From Sedimenticola sp. (GTDB taxonomy: Bacteria > Pseudomonadota > Gammaproteobacteria > Chromatiales > Chromatiaceae): a stretch of DNA of 52,180 nucleotides. The position numbers and the translations under genes were made by a program. The notes under the pieces were generated by a model. The model saw only the letters and a program-made list of their open reading frames with translations, was not told where the DNA came from and did not search any database. Shown piece by piece: positions 32,338-41,013 of this stretch. Every line of letters begins with the position of its first letter. Position 1 is the stretch's first letter. Where the stretch lies: assembly GCA_002869585.1 (NCBI GenBank), contig PKUO01000065.1, positions 1 to 52,180 on the forward strand, in the 5' to 3' direction.

Positions 32338-35320
32338 GACTCTCCCCCGTTGTGGGTTGTCCACCCTGCTGTTGATAGGTCACGCCAAAGATGGTGTCGC
32401 CCAGCCATTTCTTGAACGATGGGTTGTCGCTGAACTGCTTGAATAGCTCGGTGTGATCGGCCAGGAGGTCAATCATGACCCGCTGCAGCGCGGCGTCGTG
32501 CTCGATTCGGGCGGTCTTCTTGTCGTTGTTCTTCATGGCGTTCTGGTAGGCCGCGTCCGCTGCCACTTTGGCCGGGATCTCCTCGGCGATGACCTTGCGG
32601 ATCTTGTCGGCATCCTTCCAATCGATATTGCCGAACTGGTCGTTGAACGCCTTGATAATGTTGCTCAGTTGGTCCAGCTCCGGTTCCGGCTTGCGTCCGC
32701 CGCCACTGGTCGGAACCGGACCGACTTCGGCATCCTGGTCCGGAAGGCCGATCTTCAGGCTGGTTTTTACCTCGACACGATAGCTGTCCATGTCGATGGC
32801 CTCCAGGATGCCCCGGGACAGGTCTTCTTCCTTGGGCGCGGGGAGCTTCGGGATTAGGAAGTTCAGGAAGATCGACAGCTTTTCCCAGTCGGCATTCGAA
32901 TAAGGCAGGATGGAAGCTAAGAAACCGTAGGTGCGTGCAAATGCTTTGGCCTTGCCTTTGAAATCCACCTGTCCGTCTTCATCGAGATCAGCGTTGTAGG
33001 TGGCAACGCAGACGTCCAGGATCGGGTCGAGTTTGTCGCGGTCCGCGCCGTTCAGATAGAGCCCCACCAGATCGTCGATTTGCACTTGCGAATAAACCTG
33101 GTAACCGTCCAGATCCGACTTCAGGTCGTGCAGCTTGTTGGGGTCGGTCTCGTCGCTGAGGATGGTGGTGCGGTAATAGGGCTCGAACGACTTCTGGATG
33201 GTCTCCGAGTCGTTGTAGAAATCGAGCACGAAGGTGTCGTGCTTTTGCGGATGGGCGCGATTGAGTCGCGAGAGGGTCTGCACCGCCTTGATGCCGGAGA
33301 GCGCCTTGTCCACGTACATGGTGTGCAGCAGCGGTTCGTCGTAGCCGGTCTGGAACTTGTCGGCGACGATCAGGAAGCGGTACGGGTCCTGTTGTACCTT
33401 GTCCGGGATCTGGCTGCTGGGAAAGCCGTTCAGCGTCGCTTCGGTGACCTTCTTGCCGCCATACTCGTGCTCCCCGGAAAAGGCCACGATGGGTGCGTAA
33501 GGGCTTTTGCGCTCCTTGAGGTAGTCCCTGAAGGCGTGGAAATACTGAATGGCCCGCTCGATACCGTTGGTGATGACCATGGCCCGGGCATGGCCGCCGA
33601 TCTTGCGGTGGCCAATCACCTGGGCGTGGAAGTGGTCCACCATGATCTCCGCTTTCTCGCGGATGGCGTGCTCGTGGGACTCCACATAGCGGCGCAGCTT
33701 TTTCTGGGCCTTGTTGGCGTCGAAGAGCGGGTCGTCCTCCACGGTCTTGGCCAGGCGGTAATAGCTCTCCACCGGGGTGTAGTTCTTCAGCACATCGAGG
33801 ATGAAACCCTCCTGGATGGCCTGCTTCATGGTATAGCTGTGGAACGGGTGATGCTTCACGGTGCCGTCCGGCTGCGGGTCCGGCTCGCCGAAGATCTCCA
33901 GGGTCTTGTTCTTGGGGGTCGCGGTGAAGGCGAAGTAGCTGGCGTTGGTCACCATCTTCCGGCCTTCCATGATCTTGTTGATCTTGTCCTCGACCGTCTC
34001 TTCCTCCTCGTCATCAGAGCCGCCATAGGGCGCGGTCTCCTCCAGCACGCGGTTCATGGCAGCGGTGGTTTTGCCGCCCTGGCTGGAATGGGCCTCGTCG
34101 ATGATGATGGCAAATTTGCTCTTGCGGTGTTCGTCTCCGATCTCATCGAGTATGAACGGGAACTTCTGCACCGTGGTGATGATGATTTTCTTCCCGGCCT
34201 TGAGGAATTTGCGCAGGTCGCCGGAGTGTTCGGCATGGCCGACGGTGGCGGAGACCTGGGCGAACTGCTTGATGGTGTCGCGGATCTGCTTGTCGAGCAC
34301 CCGCCGGTCGGTGACCACGATGACCGAATCGAACAACGCCTTGCTCTCGTGTTCCAGCCCCACGAGCTGGTGCGCCAGCCAGGCGATGGAGTTGCTCTTG
34401 CCGCTGCCCGCCGAGTGCTGGATCAGGTAGCGCCTGCCAATCCCCGTCTCCCGGGCATTCGCCAACAACATGCGCACCACCTTCAACTGGTGGTAGCGGG
34501 GGAAGATCTGCTTGTACCTCTTTTTGCCGGTCTTCTCGTCCTTTTCCTCCACCACCTGGGCGTAATTTTCCAGGATGTCGGTCAACCCCGCCTTGGAGAG
34601 GGTCTCCTTCCACAGGTAGTCGGTGGCGAGCCCGGCTGGGTTGGGCGGATTGCCAGCGCCGTCGTTGTAGCCTTTGTCGAAGGGCAGAAACCACGAGCCT
34701 TTGCCCTTGAGGTGGGTACAGAAACGCACCTCGTGATCGTCCACGGCAAAATGGACGACGCAGCGGCCGAACTGGAACAGCAGCTCCTTCGGGTCGCGGT
34801 CGCGCTGGTATTGCTGCACGGCATCGAGCACCGTCTGCTTGGTGAGTTTATTCTTGAGTTCGAAGGTGGCAATGGGCAGGCCGTTAATGAACACGGCCAT
34901 ATCGAGGGAGAGCGCCGTCTCAACGCGGCTATATCTCAATTGACGAGTGACGCTGAAGATGTTGGCCACAAAGCGCTCTGCCGCCTTCACATTGCCCGGT
35001 GTCGGCGTGCCATAGAAAAGATCCACATGGGCCGGGCCGTGCTTGATGCCGCCGCGCAGCACCTCCACCACGCCACGCTTGGCGATCTCGCCCTGCAAGC
35101 GGTGCAGGAACTGGGTGCGCTTGGGACCTTCCTCATCGATACCGAGAGCTTCGTAAGTATCGGGTTGGGTAGCGGCAAGGAATTGGACCAACTTGGCCAG
35201 GTCGACGGCGTGTTCCCGGTCGAAATCCTGCGGGTCGCCCTGGACGTATCCGGCGTCCTCCACAAGTGAGTTGACGATGATCGATTCCAGGCCCTTTTCG
35301 CTGGTGTCAGTCGGTTTCAT
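32327..35320 (-). CDS. hsdR: Type I restriction enzyme R subunit
   Basis: This 997-aa protein is the motor and nuclease subunit of a type I restriction system. The N-terminal nuclease has SLDMAVFINGLPIATFELKN, giving the D-x(n)-E-x-K set. The SF2 helicase region has Walker A HSAGSGKSNS near 313-322, IIIDEAHSSQGG (DEAH box), FTATPKN and the later FQTGYDEPLL. The C-terminus is helical and would contact HsdM. ATG 35320 is chosen because a G-rich ribosome site (gagggggg) lies directly upstream; it then overlaps hsdS by 14 bp. It cuts unmodified DNA after translocation. All motifs look intact. Confidence 0.93.
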   Translation of the reverse strand: MKPTDTSEKGLESIIVNSLVEDAGYVQGDPQDFDREHAVDLAKLVQFLAATQPDTYEALGIDEEGPKRTQFLHRLQGEIAKRGVVEVLRGGIKHGPAHVDLFYGTPTPGNVKAAERFVANIFSVTRQLRYSRVETALSLDMAVFINGLPIATFELKNKLTKQTVLDAVQQYQRDRDPKELLFQFGRCVVHFAVDDHEVRFCTHLKGKGSWFLPFDKGYNDGAGNPPNPAGLATDYLWKETLSKAGLTDILENYAQVVEEKDEKTGKKRYKQIFPRYHQLKVVRMLLANARETGIGRRYLIQHSAGSGKSNSIAWLAHQLVGLEHESKALFDSVIVVTDRRVLDKQIRDTIKQFAQVSATVGHAEHSGDLRKFLKAGKKIIITTVQKFPFILDEIGDEHRKSKFAIIIDEAHSSQGGKTTAAMNRVLEETAPYGGSDDEEEETVEDKINKIMEGRKMVTNASYFAFTATPKNKTLEIFGEPDPQPDGTVKHHPFHSYTMKQAIQEGFILDVLKNYTPVESYYRLAKTVEDDPLFDANKAQKKLRRYVESHEHAIREKAEIMVDHFHAQVIGHRKIGGHARAMVITNGIERAIQYFHAFRDYLKERKSPYAPIVAFSGEHEYGGKKVTEATLNGFPSSQIPDKVQQDPYRFLIVADKFQTGYDEPLLHTMYVDKALSGIKAVQTLSRLNRAHPQKHDTFVLDFYNDSETIQKSFEPYYRTTILSDETDPNKLHDLKSDLDGYQVYSQVQIDDLVGLYLNGADRDKLDPILDVCVATYNADLDEDGQVDFKGKAKAFARTYGFLASILPYSNADWEKLSIFLNFLIPKLPAPKEEDLSRGILEAIDMDSYRVEVKTSLKIGLPDQDAEVGPVPTSGGGRKPEPELDQLSNIIKAFNDQFGNIDWKDADKIRKVIAEEIPAKVAADAAYQNAMKNNDKKTARIEHDAALQRVMIDLLADHTELFKQFSDNPSFKKWLGDTIFGVTYQQQGGQPTTGESHGR

Positions 35321-36704
35321 CCATGCCCCCCTCGTCATCAATCATGTCGTCGGATTCACCGGTGTCCTCATCCAGCGCCAGCAGCTCTTCCTCGGCAACC
35401 TCCGGCACCTCGACGCCGCGTACATCCACCTGGCCGGTGACCACATCGGAAATCAGCCGGGTGCGGTATTCGCGCATCAGTTCGATCTCACGTTGGGCGC
35501 GGATGATGGCCTGGTCGATTGCCTTCGATGAATCGGCTATGTGTTCCAGAATCGCCTGCTGTTCCTCGATAGATTCTGGGTAAGCCAAATGCAGGGTGCC
35601 CAATTTGGTTTCCGCTATGGCCGGATATGCAACACCAATCGACTCTCGGATAACCCGGTTGATAAAATTGTCACTTTGAATCACCAGTCCCAAGAAAGGT
35701 GGATGAATTGCTTTCTTGGGAGTTAGCGCGGCGAAACCTGTCGATGCGATCCAGTCTTCAACCTCATCAGAGACGTAATAAACCGCTTTGAGGTAGGTCC
35801 GGACCGTGGAAAGAATGGTGTCGCCTCTTTTTAGTATTCTCCGAGCACGAGAAGGTGCTTGACCAAAACGGAGTGTTTCAGGTTCTCCCGAGAGACATCC
35901 AGTGCCAACAGAGCTTATGTCGAAATATTTGAACGTGTAGTTCTGGTCAGTTGATTCAGGCAGGACACGGGCATTGATGCTGGCTAAATGCTTGAGCGGC
36001 GCGACCTCCCAGTGCTCCGGAATATCCCCGATCCATTCCACACCGCTGGGTTTGAGCTTGACGTTCGGATCAAGCCCCCGGGTCACGGCCTGGTTGATGA
36101 CATTCTGCTTCTGCTCCTTGAGCAGTTCGATGAACCGCCTCTTGTTGCGGATGAATTTGTTGATCTGTGCTGTTTTCCAATTAAGGAAAAGGACTATTGC
36201 GTCTTGTTCGCCGTGGGGCGGAACTGGAACTGGTATTTGCCCCAATTGGTCAAAATAAAGCCTGAGACGCATATCCATGATGCCCCTCGACCTAATTTTG
36301 AATTGCTGGAGATATGTCGGTGTTCGGAAGAGATAGTGGTAATAGTCTGTGTTACATCGTTGGATAGGCCGCAAAATATCATAAGCCGGGCTTGTCACAC
36401 CTACATAGTGAGAGACGCCGACCGCCCCCATCCAAGCGAGTAGTTTGTTAGATATTATGTCGCCCTTCTTAACAATCCAGTAGCCATCAGTAGTGGATGC
36501 TTTATTGCCTCGCTGCTCAAGTTCCTTTCGTGGTTTCACACCAATATGGGTATAAATAGAAAGCAACTCCATCTGGTTGTTTTTTGGGGCCTTTTGAATT
36601 CTTAAACGAAAAACTTGCTTGGTTCGCAATATGCCCCATGAATCTGGCAAACGTTTAAGCCAGTTCAGTTCAGTTTGTCGGTAGTTTGGGAATGGCCTGA
36701 GCAT
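35307..36704 (-). CDS. hsdS: Type I restriction specificity subunit
   Basis: This 465-aa protein has two target-recognition domains (about 20-165 and 235-375), each followed by a helical spacer with the repeated pattern EEQ/GEQDAI (GEQDAIVLFLNWKTAQINKF and EEQQAILEHIADSSKAIDQA). The half-repeat GVEWIGDIPEHWEVAPLKHL marks the start of the second half. The C-terminal tail is acidic (EEELLALDEDTGESDD). The start codon shares one base with the hsdM stop. The first recognition domain is AT-richer than the flanking spacers, as expected for exchanged specificity cassettes. The DNA target cannot be read from the sequence. Confidence 0.92.
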   Translation of the reverse strand: MLRPFPNYRQTELNWLKRLPDSWGILRTKQVFRLRIQKAPKNNQMELLSIYTHIGVKPRKELEQRGNKASTTDGYWIVKKGDIISNKLLAWMGAVGVSHYVGVTSPAYDILRPIQRCNTDYYHYLFRTPTYLQQFKIRSRGIMDMRLRLYFDQLGQIPVPVPPHGEQDAIVLFLNWKTAQINKFIRNKRRFIELLKEQKQNVINQAVTRGLDPNVKLKPSGVEWIGDIPEHWEVAPLKHLASINARVLPESTDQNYTFKYFDISSVGTGCLSGEPETLRFGQAPSRARRILKRGDTILSTVRTYLKAVYYVSDEVEDWIASTGFAALTPKKAIHPPFLGLVIQSDNFINRVIRESIGVAYPAIAETKLGTLHLAYPESIEEQQAILEHIADSSKAIDQAIIRAQREIELMREYRTRLISDVVTGQVDVRGVEVPEVAEEELLALDEDTGESDDMIDDEGGMDETD

Positions 36705-38836
36705 TACTCAGCCTCCCCGACAATCTGTTCCAGCAGTCCTTCGGTTTCCTGCTCCAGGGCGTAGATATCGGCTTTGATCTCATCCAGGGTACGCATGGGC
36801 GCGGGCCGGTAGAAATGGCGGGTGAAGGAGATTTCGTAGCCCATCTGTGTCTTGCCCGGGTCGATCCAGGCATCCGGGGTGTAGGGCAGCACCTCGCGCC
36901 GGAAGAATGCCTCGATGCCGCCTTCTTCCAGCAGCGGCACCTGCTCGCTGTCGCGCAGGGCGGTATCCGGGTCGTATTCGTCCACACAGGCCTTGCCGTT
37001 CACCTCGACTTCGAAGAGACCGTGGATGGGATCGGGCGTAGTCTTGCCCGGCTTGTGAACCTTCTTCAGCACTGGCGCGGCATCCTCGCGAGTGTCGCAA
37101 AGTTCGCCCTGTAGCAGTTTCTTGCGCTTGGCGGTGAGCTTGACACCATGCTTGTCCGCATCGGTATCACAGGTGTCCATGAAGGCATTGAAATCGAGGT
37201 GCGGCCCGGCTCCAAGCGTCTCGGCCACGCGGCGGGCCAGGTTAGCCAGCGGCTCTTCCTTGGCCTTGGCGCAGATCCGCTCGAACCGTTCCAGCCGGGC
37301 CGGGCTCAGGTCAACGGCGAGGCGCAGTGGACGGTCCACCGTCACCTTCCAGTAGCCGAAGGCCTCGTTGGGGAAGATCTTGGATTTCTCGGTTTCGATC
37401 GGATTGACCACCAGGTCGCAGATGGCGCGAATGTGTTCCTCGGTGAGTTCGCAGTTCTTCTTGCCGAGGTTGCGGCGCAGCGACACGTACCATTCGGTGG
37501 CATCGATAAGCTGGACCTTTCCTTTACGTTCCTCGCTCTTGCGGTTCGTCAACATCCAGATGTAGGTGGCGATGCCGGTGTTGTAGAACATGTTCTCCGG
37601 CAGGGCGATGATGGCCTCCAGCCAGTCGTTCTCGATGATCCAGCGGCGGATGTTGCTCTCACCCTGACCGGCGTCACCGGTGAATAGCGACGAGCCGTTG
37701 TGGACCTCAGCGATGCGGCTGCCGAGACGGGTGGTGTGCTTCATCTTGGAGAGCTTGTTGACCAGGAACATGAGCTGCCCGTCCGATGAGCGGGTGATCA
37801 TCTTGAATTCCGGGTCGCCAGCGTGCTGGTTGACAAAGCGCGGGTCCTTGATGTCACTCTTCCCGCCCAACCGCTCCAGGTCGGTCTTCCAGCTCTTGCC
37901 GTAGGGCGGATTGGAGAGCATGAAATCGAATTCCTGCGACGGGAAGGCATCGCTGGAGAGCGTGGAGCCGTACTTCATGTTCTCGGCCTCGGCCCCTTCG
38001 CCTTTGAGCAGCAGGTCGGCCTTGGAGATGGCGTAGGTTTCCGGCTGCACCTCCTGGCCGAAGAGATGGATGGAGACATCCTTGCTGTGGCTTTCGGCCA
38101 GCTCGGCCAGGCGCTCTTCCGCCACAGTGAGCATTCCGCCGGTGCCGCAGGCACCGTCATAAACCAGGTAGGTGCCCGATTCGATGTCGTCGGCCACCGG
38201 CAGGAAGATCAGGTCGGCCATGAGCTTGACCACATCGCGGGGCGTGAAGTGCTCTCCGGCCTCTTCGTTGTTCTCTTCGTTGAAGCGACGGATCAGTTCT
38301 TCGAAGATGGTGCCCATTGCGTGGTTGTCGAGCGACGGAAGCAGCTCGTTGCCGTCCACGTCCTGCACCGGCTTGGGACTGAGGTTAATGCGGCCGTCGA
38401 GAAACTTCTCGATTAGATGGCCAAGGATGTCGGCCTCGATCAAGGTCGGGATCTGGTTGCGGAACTTGAACTTGTCGAGGATCTCCTGGACGTTGGGCGA
38501 GAAGCCGTCCAGGTAGGCTTCGAAATCAGCCTTGAGCTGCTGTTGCTTGGCGCGATTCTTCAAGTCGCGCAGCGTAAAGGGCGACACATTGTAAAAGGCC
38601 TCACCGGAGGCTTGGCAGAGCGCCGCGTGCTGGTTGGCGATCCCGGCCCCGTCGAGCTGCTTTTTCATGCCGAGCACCTTTTCCTTGTTCGGCTCCAACA
38701 GCGCATCGAGGCGGCGAATAACCGTCATCGGCAGGATCACATCACGGTACTTGCCGCGCACGTAGACATCGCGCAACACGTCGTCGGCGATGCCCCAGAT
38801 AAAATTCACGATGCTGTTATGGATCACATGGTTCAT
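36704..38836 (-). CDS. hsdM: Type I N6-adenine methyltransferase subunit, long form
   Basis: This 710-aa methyltransferase has an HsdM N-terminal helical domain (about 8-150), the SAM-binding motif YDGACGTGGML near 229, and the catalytic NPPYGKSW near 310, followed by IIALPENMFYNTGI. It is about 200 residues longer than common HsdM. The extra C-terminal part (about 520-710, ending LEQETEGLLEQIVGEAE) is typical of a subset of type I systems. It methylates adenine in the site chosen by HsdS. The start at ATG 38836 has ggagtaa upstream, overlapping the end of the small HTH gene. Confidence 0.93.
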   Translation of the reverse strand: MNHVIHNSIVNFIWGIADDVLRDVYVRGKYRDVILPMTVIRRLDALLEPNKEKVLGMKKQLDGAGIANQHAALCQASGEAFYNVSPFTLRDLKNRAKQQQLKADFEAYLDGFSPNVQEILDKFKFRNQIPTLIEADILGHLIEKFLDGRINLSPKPVQDVDGNELLPSLDNHAMGTIFEELIRRFNEENNEEAGEHFTPRDVVKLMADLIFLPVADDIESGTYLVYDGACGTGGMLTVAEERLAELAESHSKDVSIHLFGQEVQPETYAISKADLLLKGEGAEAENMKYGSTLSSDAFPSQEFDFMLSNPPYGKSWKTDLERLGGKSDIKDPRFVNQHAGDPEFKMITRSSDGQLMFLVNKLSKMKHTTRLGSRIAEVHNGSSLFTGDAGQGESNIRRWIIENDWLEAIIALPENMFYNTGIATYIWMLTNRKSEERKGKVQLIDATEWYVSLRRNLGKKNCELTEEHIRAICDLVVNPIETEKSKIFPNEAFGYWKVTVDRPLRLAVDLSPARLERFERICAKAKEEPLANLARRVAETLGAGPHLDFNAFMDTCDTDADKHGVKLTAKRKKLLQGELCDTREDAAPVLKKVHKPGKTTPDPIHGLFEVEVNGKACVDEYDPDTALRDSEQVPLLEEGGIEAFFRREVLPYTPDAWIDPGKTQMGYEISFTRHFYRPAPMRTLDEIKADIYALEQETEGLLEQIVGEAE

Positions 38837-38845
38837 TGCCCGTCG

Positions 38846-39052
38846 TTACTCCTTGTTCTTCTTGTCGTCTTCCGCAGGTTCGGCGGCACCGCCCGCCTTG
38901 ACCCACTCGTCCACTTCATCTTTCTTGAACTTCCATGGTCGGCCCATGCGATGGGCGGGCATACCATGCTTGTCGATCCACTTGTACACGGTGTCATTAC
39001 TGACGCCGAGGTATTTGCATATCTCGGTGATTGAAAGCCAGCGGTCTTCCAT
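38846..39052 (-). CDS. Small excisionase/MerR-type HTH protein, first gene of the RM operon
   Basis: This 68-aa DNA-binding protein of the HTH_17 type has WLSITEICKYLGVSNDTVYK, then IDKHGMPAHRMGRPWKFKKD and a charged tail. I prefer ATG 39052, which has gagga nine bases upstream; ATG 39061 would leave only two bases. It ends 9 bp before hsdM and is the promoter-proximal gene of the nine-gene operon. It probably regulates the operon or aids DNA binding of the RM complex; its fold also resembles recombination directionality factors. Confidence 0.82.
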   Translation of the reverse strand: MEDRWLSITEICKYLGVSNDTVYKWIDKHGMPAHRMGRPWKFKKDEVDEWVKAGGAAEPAEDDKKNKE

Positions 39053-39314
39053 CTCAACCATTCCTCAGATTCCTCGTGAACGATGAGTTAAAACGTCATA
39101 GGTCTGCGAACAACCGACGCTGGGGTAACCAGCCTCCGCCGCCTGAACCAAATCATTGAAAATTATGCGGTTTAGCACCTTATGTCAACCGATTATTGCC
39201 GAATTAAGCCGATTATCATCTAACTTGGTCGAATCTATTGGCTTGGCAGCTTCTCAATGAAGTCACCCCGCACTGTCATTCACCCACCCGTCGCCGGATT
39301 GTCAAAATAACAAA

Positions 39315-39334
39315 TGTGTAGTATATAGTACACA
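39315..39334. promoter_or_regulatory. Near-perfect 20-bp palindrome running into the start codon of the XRE gene
   Basis: TGTGTAGTAT at 39315-39324 is matched by ATAGTACACA at 39325-39334, nine of ten positions being complementary. The last A is the A of the ATG at 39334. No Shine-Dalgarno sequence precedes the ATG, so the message may be leaderless. This is the expected layout for an autoregulatory operator of a controller-type HTH protein divergent from a restriction operon. Confidence 0.6.
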
Positions 39335-39684
39335 TGACATTCGGAGAATACATCCGTGAACATCGCGAGGCCCTGAAGTCAGAGGACCGGCGATTTTCCG
39401 TCCGGCAGGTCGCTCAGCGAATTGGCGTGGAACCCGCCTACCTCAGCAAGATAGAGCGCGGGGATGTGGCGCCACCGTCCGAGGCAAAAATTCGGGCATT
39501 GGCCGAGGAGCTCGGTGAAGACCCGGATGTGCTGCTGGCAATGGCAGGGAAGGTATCGTCGGATTTACAGGAGATCATTCGTAAGCGTCCGCAGCTGTTC
39601 GCGGATCTGATCCGCCAGCTCAAATCTGCACCGGATCACGCTCTGTTGCGTATTGCCCGGGATGTCCGTGATGGCGACTGGTAA
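39334..39684 (+). CDS. XRE-family regulator divergent from the RM-SIR2-STAND operon
   Basis: This 116-aa protein has a helix-turn-helix at about 18-72 (SVRQVAQRIGVEPAYLSKIE, followed by SEAKIRALAEELGEDPDVLL) and a short helical C-terminus. It is transcribed away from the small HTH and hsdM, with 281 bp between the two starts, and has its own palindrome at the start codon. A controller role, delaying restriction expression, is likely by position; it could alternatively pair with the 332-aa gene 17 bp downstream. Confidence 0.85.
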   Translation: MTFGEYIREHREALKSEDRRFSVRQVAQRIGVEPAYLSKIERGDVAPPSEAKIRALAEELGEDPDVLLAMAGKVSSDLQEIIRKRPQLFADLIRQLKSAPDHALLRIARDVRDGDW

Positions 39685-39701
39685 CCTGTGGAGGAAGAAC
39701 A

Positions 39702-40700
39702 ATGATCGAACTAATGAACAACCAACTGACCTTCCGGTTTCCGGAGGTCCACCAAAAAGCGGCGTGCAGCATCGACTTCCAGCGCACCCTGCGGATCCCG
39801 GATGACAACCGGGAATACCCCCTTCCCCCCGGCCTGGGTCGGTTCCCGGTGGAGCACGTGGATGACTTTGCCAACAAGTTGCCTGATACCTGGCGGTCAC
39901 ATGGTGGCGTCTTCATACCCATGTATCAGTCAGAGGCACTTTGGATCAATTTCTCTGGTGACTACCCCTGCGCCGTCAAGATCGCCGCCGGCAAGATCAA
40001 TGCCGTATCCGGGGAGACCTGGAGCAACGGACTTTCGGCTGATCCACAGGACTATGCGGTGATTCCGGAACAGCCTTGGCTGGATGGTTTCAACGTCTCG
40101 GAGGATTTTATACGGCAGTTTGTCGCCATGCCCCTGGGTGAAGGCTTCACGGCCGAAGAGCAGATTACGGGTAAGGCTGAACATGGCGGACTCCAGATTA
40201 TCGTCTACCCGATGAAACATGACGTTTACGTCGAACATTTTGAGCGCGCCGTGGAAGCAGACCTGGACTACCTTGATATGCCGATGTTCAGTCGCACGGT
40301 CTGCGAATCGGCTGCCCCGGATATGGGTCTGGCACCAGGCGGCTTGATGCGGCAGGAGATCTACGAGGACGAATACGGTATTGATGCATGGGATCAGGAC
40401 AACGGTTTCCGGTGCTTCATCCATCTGGCCAACAGTGAGCAATACCAGATGATTACCGGGCATCAACCTCCACATAAACCTGCGACTGCCAAAGATTACA
40501 CAGAAGCCGGCCTGCCCTGGTTTGACTATTATGATGACAGCAAAGCACTTGCCGGTTCGGACACATTAGGCAAGCTGACCAGTGTCGCTGCCAAGGTAAT
40601 TGAGAAAGGCAAAGGACTGCTGCCGGACAACGAACCGGTTCATCCTAAAACTGTCAAGATAATCAGCAAAGGTAACGTGGTCCGGGATGGGGAGTTCTGA
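39702..40700 (+). CDS. Conserved hypothetical protein, 332 aa, co-transcribed with the XRE gene
   Basis: This is a soluble protein with no signal peptide. The N-terminal part (FQRTLRIPDDNREYPLPPGL, then FPVEHVDDFANKLP) and the centre (GGVFIPMYQSEALWINF, then YPCAVKIAAGKINAVSGE) look like a conserved beta-rich fold that I recall from unannotated proteins but cannot name. An acidic segment EIYEDEYGIDAWDQ lies near 226-240, and a helical linker precedes the end. gaggaagaac precedes ATG 39702, 17 bp after the XRE stop, so the two genes form a unit. No function is proposed. Confidence 0.75.
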   Translation: MIELMNNQLTFRFPEVHQKAACSIDFQRTLRIPDDNREYPLPPGLGRFPVEHVDDFANKLPDTWRSHGGVFIPMYQSEALWINFSGDYPCAVKIAAGKINAVSGETWSNGLSADPQDYAVIPEQPWLDGFNVSEDFIRQFVAMPLGEGFTAEEQITGKAEHGGLQIIVYPMKHDVYVEHFERAVEADLDYLDMPMFSRTVCESAAPDMGLAPGGLMRQEIYEDEYGIDAWDQDNGFRCFIHLANSEQYQMITGHQPPHKPATAKDYTEAGLPWFDYYDDSKALAGSDTLGKLTSVAAKVIEKGKGLLPDNEPVHPKTVKIISKGNVVRDGEF

Positions 40701-40756
40701 AAAGTTGGCACCCGAAGGTTTACCATGGGAGTTGCGAAATATAGAGATATATTGAG

Positions 40757-41008
40757 ATGGAAAATCAATCCAAAGCTTTTACTGTGTTCATGGCATGCCT
40801 TGGAGGCATACTGACTGGCGCGAAGGCGATCATTCGCGCCACGAGCCTGTTTTTCATGGGCTTTATCGGCCTGCTGGCCGAAGGTGCGATCGCATCCGAG
40901 GATGATGCGAATTCTGAAGAAGGTGATCTAACCGGAGACTATAATTTCCGCACCCGCAAGTTTGACAATGGCACTGATCCATACGGATGGTATGAAGACG
41001 ACTTGTAA
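40757..41008 (+). CDS. Small protein with hydrophobic N-terminus and acidic tail
   Basis: This 83-aa protein has a hydrophobic stretch over residues 8-45 (FMACLGGILTGA, FFMGFIGLLAEGAIA) and then a strongly acidic, Tyr/Asp-rich tail (EDDANSEEGD, YGWYEDDL). It follows the 332-aa gene by 56 bp on the same strand and converges on the ICE TraG-like gene, whose stop is 5 bp away. The ribosome site is weak. I do not recognise the family; a small membrane protein linked to the 332-aa gene is possible. Confidence 0.55.
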   Translation: MENQSKAFTVFMACLGGILTGAKAIIRATSLFFMGFIGLLAEGAIASEDDANSEEGDLTGDYNFRTRKFDNGTDPYGWYEDDL

Positions 41009-41013
41009 ATCCG

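Noticed and set aside
33080..35269. 729-codon open frame on the plus strand
   Set aside because: It is antisense to hsdR over its whole length. The text is Val/Leu/Gly/His-rich without motifs, as expected for the complement of GC-rich coding sequence, whereas the hsdR strand shows all helicase and nuclease motifs.
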